From the NCBI RefSeq assembly GCF_022549355.1, contig NZ_JAKZGL010000007.1, positions 1-64,000 of the forward strand: 64,000 nucleotides of DNA, written 5' to 3'. Under the pieces are notes generated by a model. The model had not been told where the DNA came from and did no database searches. It saw nothing but the letters and a program-made list of their open reading frames with translations. Below are positions 49,264 to 57,406 of the stretch, piece by piece; positions within the stretch are counted from its first letter, which is position 1, and every line of letters begins with the position of its first letter. The stretch comes from Acinetobacter sp. NIPH 2699. Its GTDB lineage: Bacteria; Pseudomonadota; Gammaproteobacteria; Pseudomonadales; Moraxellaceae. The translations under genes and the position numbers were made by a program.

Positions 49264-52200
49264 ATGGCTCAATTTTTTATCCATCGCCCCATATTTGCAT
49301 GGGTGATTGCACTAGTTATCATGTTGGCAGGTATTTTAACCTTGTCAAAGATGCCTATTGCCCAATATCCAACGATTGCTCCACCAACCGTGACGATTTC
49401 TGCGACCTATCCAGGTGCTTCAGCAGAAACTGTTGAAAATACGGTAACCCAGATCATCGAACAACAGATGAATGGTTTAGACGGCTTACGTTATATTTCG
49501 TCTAACAGTTCTGGGAATGGTCAGGCATCGATTGAAATCAACTTTGAACAAGGTATTGATCCAGATATTGCTCAAGTCCAAGTTCAAAACAAACTACAAT
49601 CAGCAACGGCGCTTCTACCTGAAGACGTACAACGTCAAGGTGTAACTGTCACAAAATCTGGCGCAAGCTTCTTGCAAGTGATTGCATTTTATTCACCAGA
49701 TAATAGTTTGTCAGACTCCGATATTAAGGACTATGTAAACTCATCGATTAAAGAACCGATCAGTCGTGTTGCTGGTGTCGGTGAAGTACAAGTCTTTGGT
49801 GGCTCTTATGCGATGCGAATTTGGCTTGATCCTGCAAAACTGACAAATTACCAGTTAACCCCAAGTGATGTTGCGAGAGCGTTACAAGCGCAAAACTCAC
49901 AAGTTGCAGTGGGTCAGTTGGGTGGTGCACCTGCGGTTAAAGATCAAGTGATCAATGCCACTGTAAACGCTCAAAGTTTATTGCAAACCCCAGAGCAGTT
50001 TAAGAATATTTTCTTAAAAAATACTGCTGCTGGCGCTGAAGTCCGCTTAAAAGATGTGGCTCGCGTAGAGTTAGGCTCTGATAGCTACGCCTTTAACTCA
50101 ATGTTTAACGGAAAGCCAGCTGGTGGTCTTGCCATCAAAATGGCAACAGGTTCCAATGCACTTGATACCGCGGAAGCCGTTGAAGAACGTTTAAAGGAGT
50201 TACGTCAGAACTATCCAGCAGGTCTTGAAGACAAACTGGCGTATGACACCACACCATTTATCAAACTCTCAATCGCAAGTGTCGTAAGCACATTAATTGA
50301 AGCGGTAATTCTGGTATTCATCGTCATGTTCCTGTTCTTACAGAACTGGCGTGCGACCATTATTCCAACATTGGCAATCCCTGTTGTTGTACTGGGTACA
50401 TTTGCCGTCATTAACATTTTTGGATTTTCGATCAATACCTTGACCATGTTTGCGATGGTATTGGCGATTGGTCTATTGGTCGATGATGCCATTGTTGTGG
50501 TTGAAAACGTCGAACGTGTAATGACTGAGGAGCATTCTGACCCTGTTGCGGCGACTGAAAAGTCAATGAAACAGATCTCTGGTGCGCTTGTGGGTATTAC
50601 TAGTGTACTGAGTGCGGTATTCATACCGATGGCGTTCTTTAGCGGAACCACTGGGGTAATTTATCGACAGTTCTCGATCACCCTCGTGACAGCGATGGTT
50701 TTATCTTTGATTGTTGCTTTGACCTTTACCCCTGCCCTATGTGCCACGCTATTAAAACAACATGATCCAAATAAAGCACCGAGCAATAATATTTTTGCCC
50801 GTTTCTTTAGATGGTTTAACCATAGCTTTGACCGTGTATCACATGGCTATCAAAACGGCGTAAGCCGTATGCTTAAAGCTAAGTTGTTTTCAGGTGTACT
50901 CTATGCCGTTGTGATTGGTTTATTGGTCTTTATGTTCCAAAAACTCCCTTCTTCATTCTTACCCGAAGAAGATCAGGGCGTGGTGATGACACTGGTTCAA
51001 TTACCACCGAATGCAACACTTGACCGTACCGATAAAGTCATTGATACCATGACTGACTTCTTTATGAAGGAAGAAGATACGGTTCAGTCGATCTTTACCG
51101 TATCAGGCTTCTCATTTACAGGGATCGGCCAAAATGCAGGTATTGGCTTTATTAAGTTAAAAGACTGGAAAGATCGTACTACTGCTGATACGCAAATTGG
51201 TGCACTCATTCAACGTGGTATGGCACTGAATATGATCGTCAAAGATGCATCATACATCATGCCATTACAACTTCCTGCAATGCCTGAGCTCGGTGTAACT
51301 GCTGGTTTTAACTTGCAATTAAAAGACTCTGCTGGTCAGGGCCATGACAAACTGATTGCTGCACGTAATACGATTTTGGGCTTAGCTTCTCAAGATCAAC
51401 GACTGGTTGGCGTACGTCCAAATGGTCAAGAGGATACACCACAGTATCAAATCATGATTGACCAAGCTCAAGCGGGTGCAATGGGTGTCAGCATTGCAGA
51501 CATCAACAGCACCATGAGCATGGCCTGGGGTGGTTCATACATTAATGACTTCATCGACCGTGGTCGTGTGAAGAAAGTTTATGTCCAAGGTGAAGCCGAC
51601 AGTCGGATGATGCCTGATGACCTGAATAAATGGTACGTTCGTAACAGCTTAGGTGAAATGGTTCCATTCTCAGCCTTTGCAACAGGTAAATGGACCTACG
51701 GTTCTCCTCGACTTGAACGTTACAACGGTGTGTCATCGGTGAACATTCAAGGGACACCTGCACCGGGCACAAGCTCTGGGGACTCCATGAAAGCCATGGA
51801 AGAAATTATTGCGAAGCTGCCATCGATGGGCTTACAAGGTTTCGACTACGAATGGACAGGTTTATCACTTGAAGAGCGTGAATCAGGTGCTCAAGCGCCA
51901 TTCTTATACGCGCTTTCATTACTTATTGTTTTCCTTTGCTTAGCGGCATTGTATGAAAGTTGGTCTATTCCGTTCTCAGTATTACTTGTTGTACCCCTCG
52001 GTATCATCGGTGCAATTTTGTTAACTTACTTTGGTATGGTACTGAAAGACGATCCAAATCTTTCGAATAACATCTACTTCCAGGTCGCGATCATTGCCGT
52101 GATTGGTCTTTCTGCAAAGAATGCGATCTTGATCGTAGAATTCGCAAAAGATTTACAAGAACAAGGTGAGGAGTTGCTTGAGGCAACCTTACATGCAGCA

Positions 52201-52440
52201 AAAATGCGTTTACGTCCAATCATTATGACCACCCTTGCCTTCGGCTTTGGTGTGCTTCCACTCGCGCTTTCTTCTGGCGCTGGTGCAGGTAGTCAGCACT
52301 CGGTTGGTTACGGCGTATTGGGTGGCGTGATTTCCTCAACACTTTTAGGTATCTTCTTTATCCCTGTCTTCTTCGTGTGGATTCGTAGTATCTTTAAGTA
52401 CCAACCAAAAACTACAAACATTCAGGAGCATAAATCGTGA
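49264..52440 (+). CDS. adeJ: RND multidrug efflux transporter AdeJ
   Basis: A 1058-residue HAE1-type RND pump with twelve membrane segments and two large periplasmic loops. The proton-relay aspartates Asp407-Asp408 lie in AIGLLVDDAIVVVENVERVM. The N-terminal MAQFFIHRPIFAWVIALVIMLAG is classic. It expels many antibiotics, dyes and detergents using proton motive force. It is 12 bases after adeI and its stop overlaps the adeK start region. Confidence 0.96.
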   Translation: MAQFFIHRPIFAWVIALVIMLAGILTLSKMPIAQYPTIAPPTVTISATYPGASAETVENTVTQIIEQQMNGLDGLRYISSNSSGNGQASIEINFEQGIDPDIAQVQVQNKLQSATALLPEDVQRQGVTVTKSGASFLQVIAFYSPDNSLSDSDIKDYVNSSIKEPISRVAGVGEVQVFGGSYAMRIWLDPAKLTNYQLTPSDVARALQAQNSQVAVGQLGGAPAVKDQVINATVNAQSLLQTPEQFKNIFLKNTAAGAEVRLKDVARVELGSDSYAFNSMFNGKPAGGLAIKMATGSNALDTAEAVEERLKELRQNYPAGLEDKLAYDTTPFIKLSIASVVSTLIEAVILVFIVMFLFLQNWRATIIPTLAIPVVVLGTFAVINIFGFSINTLTMFAMVLAIGLLVDDAIVVVENVERVMTEEHSDPVAATEKSMKQISGALVGITSVLSAVFIPMAFFSGTTGVIYRQFSITLVTAMVLSLIVALTFTPALCATLLKQHDPNKAPSNNIFARFFRWFNHSFDRVSHGYQNGVSRMLKAKLFSGVLYAVVIGLLVFMFQKLPSSFLPEEDQGVVMTLVQLPPNATLDRTDKVIDTMTDFFMKEEDTVQSIFTVSGFSFTGIGQNAGIGFIKLKDWKDRTTADTQIGALIQRGMALNMIVKDASYIMPLQLPAMPELGVTAGFNLQLKDSAGQGHDKLIAARNTILGLASQDQRLVGVRPNGQEDTPQYQIMIDQAQAGAMGVSIADINSTMSMAWGGSYINDFIDRGRVKKVYVQGEADSRMMPDDLNKWYVRNSLGEMVPFSAFATGKWTYGSPRLERYNGVSSVNIQGTPAPGTSSGDSMKAMEEIIAKLPSMGLQGFDYEWTGLSLEERESGAQAPFLYALSLLIVFLCLAALYESWSIPFSVLLVVPLGIIGAILLTYFGMVLKDDPNLSNNIYFQVAIIAVIGLSAKNAILIVEFAKDLQEQGEELLEATLHAAKMRLRPIIMTTLAFGFGVLPLALSSGAGAGSQHSVGYGVLGGVISSTLLGIFFIPVFFVWIRSIFKYQPKTTNIQEHKS

Positions 52441-53897
52441 TGCAAACAGTATGGTCTATTCCAGGTCGTAGCATTGCGGTATCTGCACTTGCGCTTGCTT
52501 TGACCGCATGTCAAAGCATGCGCGGCCCAGAACCGGTCGTGAAAACCGATATTCCAGAAAGCTATGCATATAACAGCGCTTCTGGCTCTTCTATTGCTGA
52601 ACAGGGTTATAAGCAGTTTTTTGCTGACCCTCGCCTGCTTGAAGTGATTGATTTAGCATTGAGCAATAACCGTGACTTGCGTACAGCAACCTTGAATATT
52701 GAACGCGCACAGCAACAATATCGAATTACACAAAACAACCAGCTCCCAACGATTGGGGCTAGTGGTAGTGCAATTCGTCAGGTTTCTCCAACACGTGATC
52801 CAAACAATCCATATTCAACCTATCAGGTTGGTCTGGGTGTAACCGCGTATGAGCTTGATTTTTGGGGCCGAGTCCGTAGTTTAAAAGATGCTGCGCTCGA
52901 CAGTTATCTTTCGACCCAAAGTGCACGTGACTCAACACAAATCAGTTTGATTAGTGAAGTAACACAAGCATGGCTGAGTTATTCATTTGCAACTGCAAAT
53001 TTAAAACTTGCAGAACAGACGTTCAAAGCTCAACAAGACTCTTATAACCTGAACAAAAAGCGTTTTGATGTCGGTATCGACAGCGAAGTACCTTTGCGTC
53101 AGGCTCAGATTTCAGTTGAAACTGCACGTAATGATGTTGCAAATTACAAAACACAAATTGCTCAGGCGAGCAACTTATTGAACCTCTTAGTGGGTCAATC
53201 TGTACCGCAAAACTTGCTACCGACTCAGCCTGTGCAACGTGTTACACAGCAAAATGTATCCTCTGCGGGTTTACCGAGTGATCTACTCAATAACCGTCCT
53301 GATGTAAAAGCTGCGGAATATAATTTAAGTGCCGCAGGTGCAAATATCGGCGCGGCAAAAGCGAGATTATTCCCAACCATTAGTCTGACAGGTACGGCAG
53401 GCTATGCATCAACTGATTTGAGTGATCTCTTTAAATCAGGCAATGCAGCGTGGTCAATTGGACCAAATCTCGATTTACCAATTTTTGACTGGGGCACTCG
53501 CAAAGCCAATATCAAGATCTCTGAAACCGACCAAAAAATTGCACTGTCTAACTATGAAAAGTCAGTACAGTCGGCTTTCCGTGAAGTAAATGATGCACTG
53601 GCAACACGTGCCAATATTGGTGAACGCTTAACTGCTCAACGTCGTTTGGTTGAAGCAACCAATACCACCTATAAACTATCCAATGCACGCTTCCGTGCAG
53701 GTATTGATAGCTATTTAACTGTATTGGATGCTCAACGTTCAGCGTACTCAGCAGAACAAGGTTTATTGTTGTTACAACAAGCTGAACAGAATAATCAGGT
53801 TGAGCTTTACAAAACACTTGGTGGTGGACTAAAAGCCACGACAAGTGAAACAGTAACGCCTCAACTTTCGAGCTCTGAAAAGCATTACACACAATAA
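52440..53897 (+). CDS. adeK: Outer-membrane efflux channel AdeK
   Basis: A 485-residue TolC/OprM-type lipoprotein. The signal ends LTAC (lipidated Cys near residue 21), then come two OEP repeats with the coiled-coil and barrel segments (VGLGVTAYELDFWGRVRSLKDAALDSYL; PIFDWGTRKANIKISE). It closes the AdeIJK pump through the outer membrane. The ATG at 52440 overlaps the adeJ stop by one base (TGATG); a GTG just before it is also possible. The unit ends at a UUCG-loop terminator. Confidence 0.95.
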   Translation: MQTVWSIPGRSIAVSALALALTACQSMRGPEPVVKTDIPESYAYNSASGSSIAEQGYKQFFADPRLLEVIDLALSNNRDLRTATLNIERAQQQYRITQNNQLPTIGASGSAIRQVSPTRDPNNPYSTYQVGLGVTAYELDFWGRVRSLKDAALDSYLSTQSARDSTQISLISEVTQAWLSYSFATANLKLAEQTFKAQQDSYNLNKKRFDVGIDSEVPLRQAQISVETARNDVANYKTQIAQASNLLNLLVGQSVPQNLLPTQPVQRVTQQNVSSAGLPSDLLNNRPDVKAAEYNLSAAGANIGAAKARLFPTISLTGTAGYASTDLSDLFKSGNAAWSIGPNLDLPIFDWGTRKANIKISETDQKIALSNYEKSVQSAFREVNDALATRANIGERLTAQRRLVEATNTTYKLSNARFRAGIDSYLTVLDAQRSAYSAEQGLLLLQQAEQNNQVELYKTLGGGLKATTSETVTPQLSSSEKHYTQ

Positions 53898-53915
53898 TCT
53901 TTCTTATTTTTCAAG

Positions 53916-53941
53916 AAAAGCTCACTTCGGTGGGCTTTTTT
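53916..53941 (+). terminator. Terminator after adeK
   Basis: The stem AAAAGCTCAC / GTGGGCTTTT (one G-U) is closed by a TTCG tetraloop and followed by T. Confidence 0.9.
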
Positions 53942-53979
53942 ATTGCAAGCATGCTCAATATTTCTTATCTTCAAGGTGA

Positions 53980-54354
53980 ATGTCTAATGGTATAAAAAAT
54001 ACGATGTTATTAAGTAATTTAGAATCCGTACCCGGTCATGAGATTTTACGTCAGATTGATGTTGTTTATGGCAGCACTGTCCGCAGTAAACATGTCGGTC
54101 GAGACCTTCTCGCAGGTCTAAAGAATATTGTTGGGGGAGAGTTAACAGCTTATACCGAGTTGTTAGAAGAATCTCGTCAAGAAGCCACACAGCGCATGAT
54201 TGATAAAGCAAAAGGTTTAGGTGCAAATGCTGTGGTTGGGATTCGTTTTTCCACATCTAATATTGCACAGGGTGCTTCAGAGCTTTTTGTTTATGGCACT
54301 GCTGTAGTGGTGCAACCTTCCGCACCAAAACTTCCAGATCCATTTAGTTCATAG
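53980..54354 (+). CDS. YbjQ-family (heavy-metal-binding-type) protein
   Basis: A 124-residue protein with the YbjQ/DUF74 core: VYGSTVRSKHVGRDLLAGLKNIVGGELTAYTELLEESRQEATQRMIDKAKGLGANAVVGIRFSTS. It forms a pentamer-type fold in solved relatives; function is unknown. ATG 53980 has AAGG close upstream. It is followed nine bases later by a second gene with the same core, so the two make a duplicated pair. Confidence 0.85.
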   Translation: MSNGIKNTMLLSNLESVPGHEILRQIDVVYGSTVRSKHVGRDLLAGLKNIVGGELTAYTELLEESRQEATQRMIDKAKGLGANAVVGIRFSTSNIAQGASELFVYGTAVVVQPSAPKLPDPFSS

Positions 54355-54363
54355 GAAAATGTA

Positions 54364-54804
54364 ATGGATGGCTTAATTTTTCAAATTGTCATTTTCCTGA
54401 TTCTATTTTCTGTAGGTTGGGGCTTTGGTCGTCATATTGAACAAAAGCATTTTAAGGAGTTGCTCGAAAAAGAGCACTTGTTAGCAGATATTCAAGTTGA
54501 TAGCCGTCGATTTGCAACGAGTGAACATACTGGACATTTGATTAGCAGCAATGTGGTTATTTCCCATGATTATTTTAAATATGTACTGGCGGCTATTAAA
54601 AATATATTAGGTGGTCGCTTAATCAGCTATGAAAGTGTCGTGGAACGCGCTCGTCGTGAGGCGATTGTCCGTTTAAAACAACAAGCCAGATCCATGGGTG
54701 GCAATCAAATTTTAGGGCTGCGCCTCAGCACCACTGAAATGGGAATGCAAGGTGGAATGGTTGAAGTATTTGCATACGGCACGGTCATCATTCAACCCAA
54801 ATAA
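54364..54804 (+). CDS. YbjQ-like protein with N-terminal membrane anchor
   Basis: A 146-residue protein. An N-terminal hydrophobic helix (about 5-21) is followed by a YbjQ-type domain that aligns with the preceding gene product (ILGGRLISYESVVERARREAIVRLKQQARSMGGNQILGLRLSTTEMG). It is apparently a membrane-tethered paralogue of its neighbour and may form mixed oligomers with it. Unknown role. Co-transcribed, ending at a strong terminator. Confidence 0.8.
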   Translation: MDGLIFQIVIFLILFSVGWGFGRHIEQKHFKELLEKEHLLADIQVDSRRFATSEHTGHLISSNVVISHDYFKYVLAAIKNILGGRLISYESVVERARREAIVRLKQQARSMGGNQILGLRLSTTEMGMQGGMVEVFAYGTVIIQPK

Positions 54805-54816
54805 CAAATAATCATT

Positions 54817-54848
54817 AAAAAAACAGGAGTGACTTACTCCTGTTTTTT
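54817..54848. terminator. Bidirectional terminator after the YbjQ pair
   Basis: The stem ACAGGAGT / ACTCCTGT with a five-base loop is flanked by A and T runs, so it works for both the YbjQ pair (+) and the SDR gene (-). Confidence 0.9.
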
Positions 54849-54876
54849 TATTTGCAATATAAAGCAGGATTAAGCG

Positions 54877-55683
54877 TTATTTGACTTTGCTGTTACGAAT
54901 CATTTTGTACAACAAACTTGGTGACAAGCGCGACACCAATACACCCAGTTGCTCTTTCTTGCCACCCACCACAATATATTCTTCACCAGCCATCAGTGAT
55001 GCAACCACACGTTCTGCAAAGATATCAGCATCTAAACCATTTTCAATCGCTTCATCTTGATGCCCTTGTGGCTTCCCTTCACCATTTAAAGCATTAAACG
55101 AGACATTGGTTTTCACAAAACCAGGGAAAACCACGGATACGTCAATCCCCTCTTTGGCAACTTCGGCACGTAAACTGTTTGCCCACATGTGAATTGCAGC
55201 TTTGGCAGCAGAATAACTGGCACGGTATTGCGTCCCTAATAAGCCAGCCACACTCGAAACAAAGACCACACGACCAGATTTTTGCTTTAAAAAAGTCGGC
55301 AATATCGTTTTGGTCAAAAACACTTGTGAAAAGTAATCGACTTCCATGATCGTGCGTTCAGCTTGCATGGTGGTGTCTTGAATCAAAGCACGCTGGCTCA
55401 GTCCTGCATTATTAATCAACCAATCAATACGCCCTTTACATGCCAAAACTTGCTCGTAAGCATGACGTACCTGTGCTTCATCGGTAATATCAGCAGCAAT
55501 CGAAACATGTTGCTCAGGCTTTAATAAACCAATGCGAACGGCTTCTAGCTCGTCGTAACGGCGCGATGTCAACACCACTTGCGCCCCCTGCAAAGCGCAT
55601 TCACGTGCCAAAGCTTTACCTAAACCAGAAGATGCTCCGGTAATCCATACCACTTTATTTTCAAGACTTTTTAGCTTTGTCAT
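54877..55683 (-). CDS. Short-chain dehydrogenase/reductase
   Basis: A 268-residue classical SDR with the cofactor motif TGASSGLGKALA, the NNAGLSQRA segment and the catalytic Tyr-Lys in YSAAKAA. The C-terminus has a hydrophobic/basic tail (SRLSPSLLYKMIRNSKVK), as in membrane-associated DHRS7-like members. Substrate unknown. The start is ATG 55683 with GGAGG eight bases upstream, two bases after the stop of the upstream unknown gene, so they share a message. Confidence 0.88.
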   Translation of the reverse strand: MTKLKSLENKVVWITGASSGLGKALARECALQGAQVVLTSRRYDELEAVRIGLLKPEQHVSIAADITDEAQVRHAYEQVLACKGRIDWLINNAGLSQRALIQDTTMQAERTIMEVDYFSQVFLTKTILPTFLKQKSGRVVFVSSVAGLLGTQYRASYSAAKAAIHMWANSLRAEVAKEGIDVSVVFPGFVKTNVSFNALNGEGKPQGHQDEAIENGLDADIFAERVVASLMAGEEYIVVGGKKEQLGVLVSRLSPSLLYKMIRNSKVK

Positions 55684-55687
55684 ATTT

Positions 55688-56359
55688 CTACCCTCCATCC
55701 ACTGGGTGACGCATAAATTTCAGGAAATAATCAACATAAGTTACCGCAACTTGCTGATCAAGTTGCGTCGCTAACTTTTCTAGACGCTTATAACCGAGAT
55801 GTGTGGTCATATTGATCACGCCGTTTAACGTTTTATCGACCACAAAATTAAACTTTAAGCACTTTTTAGGCTCACGAATTAAGTGTGTAACGCCTGCATC
55901 AATCACTTCCGTCAATTTTTTTAAAGCATTCGCAACTTCACGACTATCCCCTTCAGCAAGTTTTTGAGCAGATGCAATCACCTGCTGAGCAAGCTGCTGT
56001 TCTACAGGATAAGTCATGTAAATCATGTCATCTTCAATTAAAAGCGTTTTCGATAAATATTCAACCAAAGGGATTAAACGTTCATTGCTGAAAAATGAAA
56101 TCGACCACGGCATATACTTTCGAATAGCCTCTAATATTTGCTGAATCACTTTTTCAGATTCACCTGTTTGTGAATAATGCTGATTATCCTTTAACAGCAC
56201 CATGAACACTTGTTCAATCACTTCACAAGCCATTTCAGACAAAACATTCCCCAATGCACTTGCCTGACTTTCTTTGCTCGCTTGCAATAATTGTGTCCGA
56301 ATATGGACAAATCTCGCGTATGTATCTGCATGAATATTTAAAAAAACGGCGGTCTTCAT
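55688..56359 (-). CDS. Conserved unknown protein, paralogue B
   Basis: About 223 residues, family not recognised. It is clearly paralogous to the gene at 56475-57155: both share an N-terminal LxxHxxxYxxFxxIRxQL-like opening, ALGxVLSEMACEVIEQVF, KYMPWSIxxFxNERLxP and a highly conserved LIREPKKCLKFN-VVDKTLNGVINMT-LGYKRLEK block. No signal peptide or membrane segment is seen; predicted mostly helical. ATG 56359 has AAGG eight bases upstream. It is followed almost directly by the SDR gene. Confidence 0.75.
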   Translation of the reverse strand: MKTAVFLNIHADTYARFVHIRTQLLQASKESQASALGNVLSEMACEVIEQVFMVLLKDNQHYSQTGESEKVIQQILEAIRKYMPWSISFFSNERLIPLVEYLSKTLLIEDDMIYMTYPVEQQLAQQVIASAQKLAEGDSREVANALKKLTEVIDAGVTHLIREPKKCLKFNFVVDKTLNGVINMTTHLGYKRLEKLATQLDQQVAVTYVDYFLKFMRHPVDGG

Positions 56360-56390
56360 CCTCACAACCTTAATTTTTGAGTTCCATAAA

Positions 56391-56414
56391 AAAAGACTTG
56401 TCAAAACAAGCCTT
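56391..56414 (-). terminator. Terminator between the two unknown paralogues
   Basis: On the minus strand, the stem AAAGGCTTGT / ACAAGTCTTT (one wobble pair) with a TTTG loop is followed by more T. It separates paralogue A from paralogue B and SDR. Confidence 0.75.
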
Positions 56415-56474
56415 TTATCAAATTAAATGATCTATTCTATCGTTTTGGCTTTTCCTTACCGACTTTAGCACAAC

Positions 56475-57155
56475 CTAATTCGGTTCTGTATGCATAAGTG
56501 CCAAAAAATGATTTACACATGCTGTAGCCGCTCCAGTGTCTACCTGCGTTCCCATTTTCTCTAAACGCTTATAACTTAGTTGTGCGGTCATATTGATGAC
56601 ACCACTTAAGGTTTTATCCACCACCCGATTAAAATTCAGACATTTCTTTGGTTCACGAATCAAATTGGTCACGCCCAAATCTACGATTTGAATCAGTGTC
56701 TGGAAGACATCCATCATATCTTTGATTTCATTTTGTTTTAGTTGATCTACCAAAGTATGTACCTGTTGTACCAATTGCTGGTCAATCGGATAAGACACAT
56801 ACACCTGTTCATCATGATATTTAATCATATCGGAAAAGTAATTCACGAAAGGGCATAAACGTTCATTGCCAAATAACGCAATGGACCACGGCATATATTT
56901 GCGTACAGCACCCGTAATTTGCGCGATGACTTTTTCTGATTCTGCTGAATTTTGTTGGGTTAAATGCGATGGTTTACGATTTTGAATCAGTAGAACGGAG
57001 AATACTTGCTCTACGATGTCACATGCGATCTCTGAAAGCACTTCCCCTAAGATGCGCGATTGACTTTCATCACTGCCCGCATTCAATTGTTGACGAATTG
57101 ACTCAAACTGCCCATGTGTGACTTGGTTAATTTTTAAAAGAATTGAATAACTCAT
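56475..57155 (-). CDS. Conserved unknown protein, paralogue A
   Basis: About 226 residues, related to the next gene downstream (55688-56359) over its whole length and most strongly in the REPKKCLNFNRVVDKTLSGVINMTAQLSYKRLEKMGTQVD region. Soluble, helical, with a conserved cysteine (KKCL) in both copies. Function unknown. ATG 57155 has AAGG nine bases upstream; a longer frame starts at 57164. It has its own terminator and is divergent from valS. Confidence 0.75.
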   Translation of the reverse strand: MSYSILLKINQVTHGQFESIRQQLNAGSDESQSRILGEVLSEIACDIVEQVFSVLLIQNRKPSHLTQQNSAESEKVIAQITGAVRKYMPWSIALFGNERLCPFVNYFSDMIKYHDEQVYVSYPIDQQLVQQVHTLVDQLKQNEIKDMMDVFQTLIQIVDLGVTNLIREPKKCLNFNRVVDKTLSGVINMTAQLSYKRLEKMGTQVDTGAATACVNHFLALMHTEPN

Positions 57156-57406
57156 ATCAACCATCCTTATTAAAGTTTTAGCATTGTTATTTTGTTGTTT
57201 TATGCATCATCATTATTTAATTATGTGATCCAATATACATAAATCTAACTTTTTATGATCAAAAAACCAACTCATTTCATCGGTTTTTTTACCTTATTGA
57301 CGTTGTTTAAATCGATAACGCAATACGCCACTGAAATGCCAACAGCCTTTAGCGATTTTTTGCTACAATAAGTGCAATTTTTTATTCTATTTTGATCTTC
57401 TGTACT

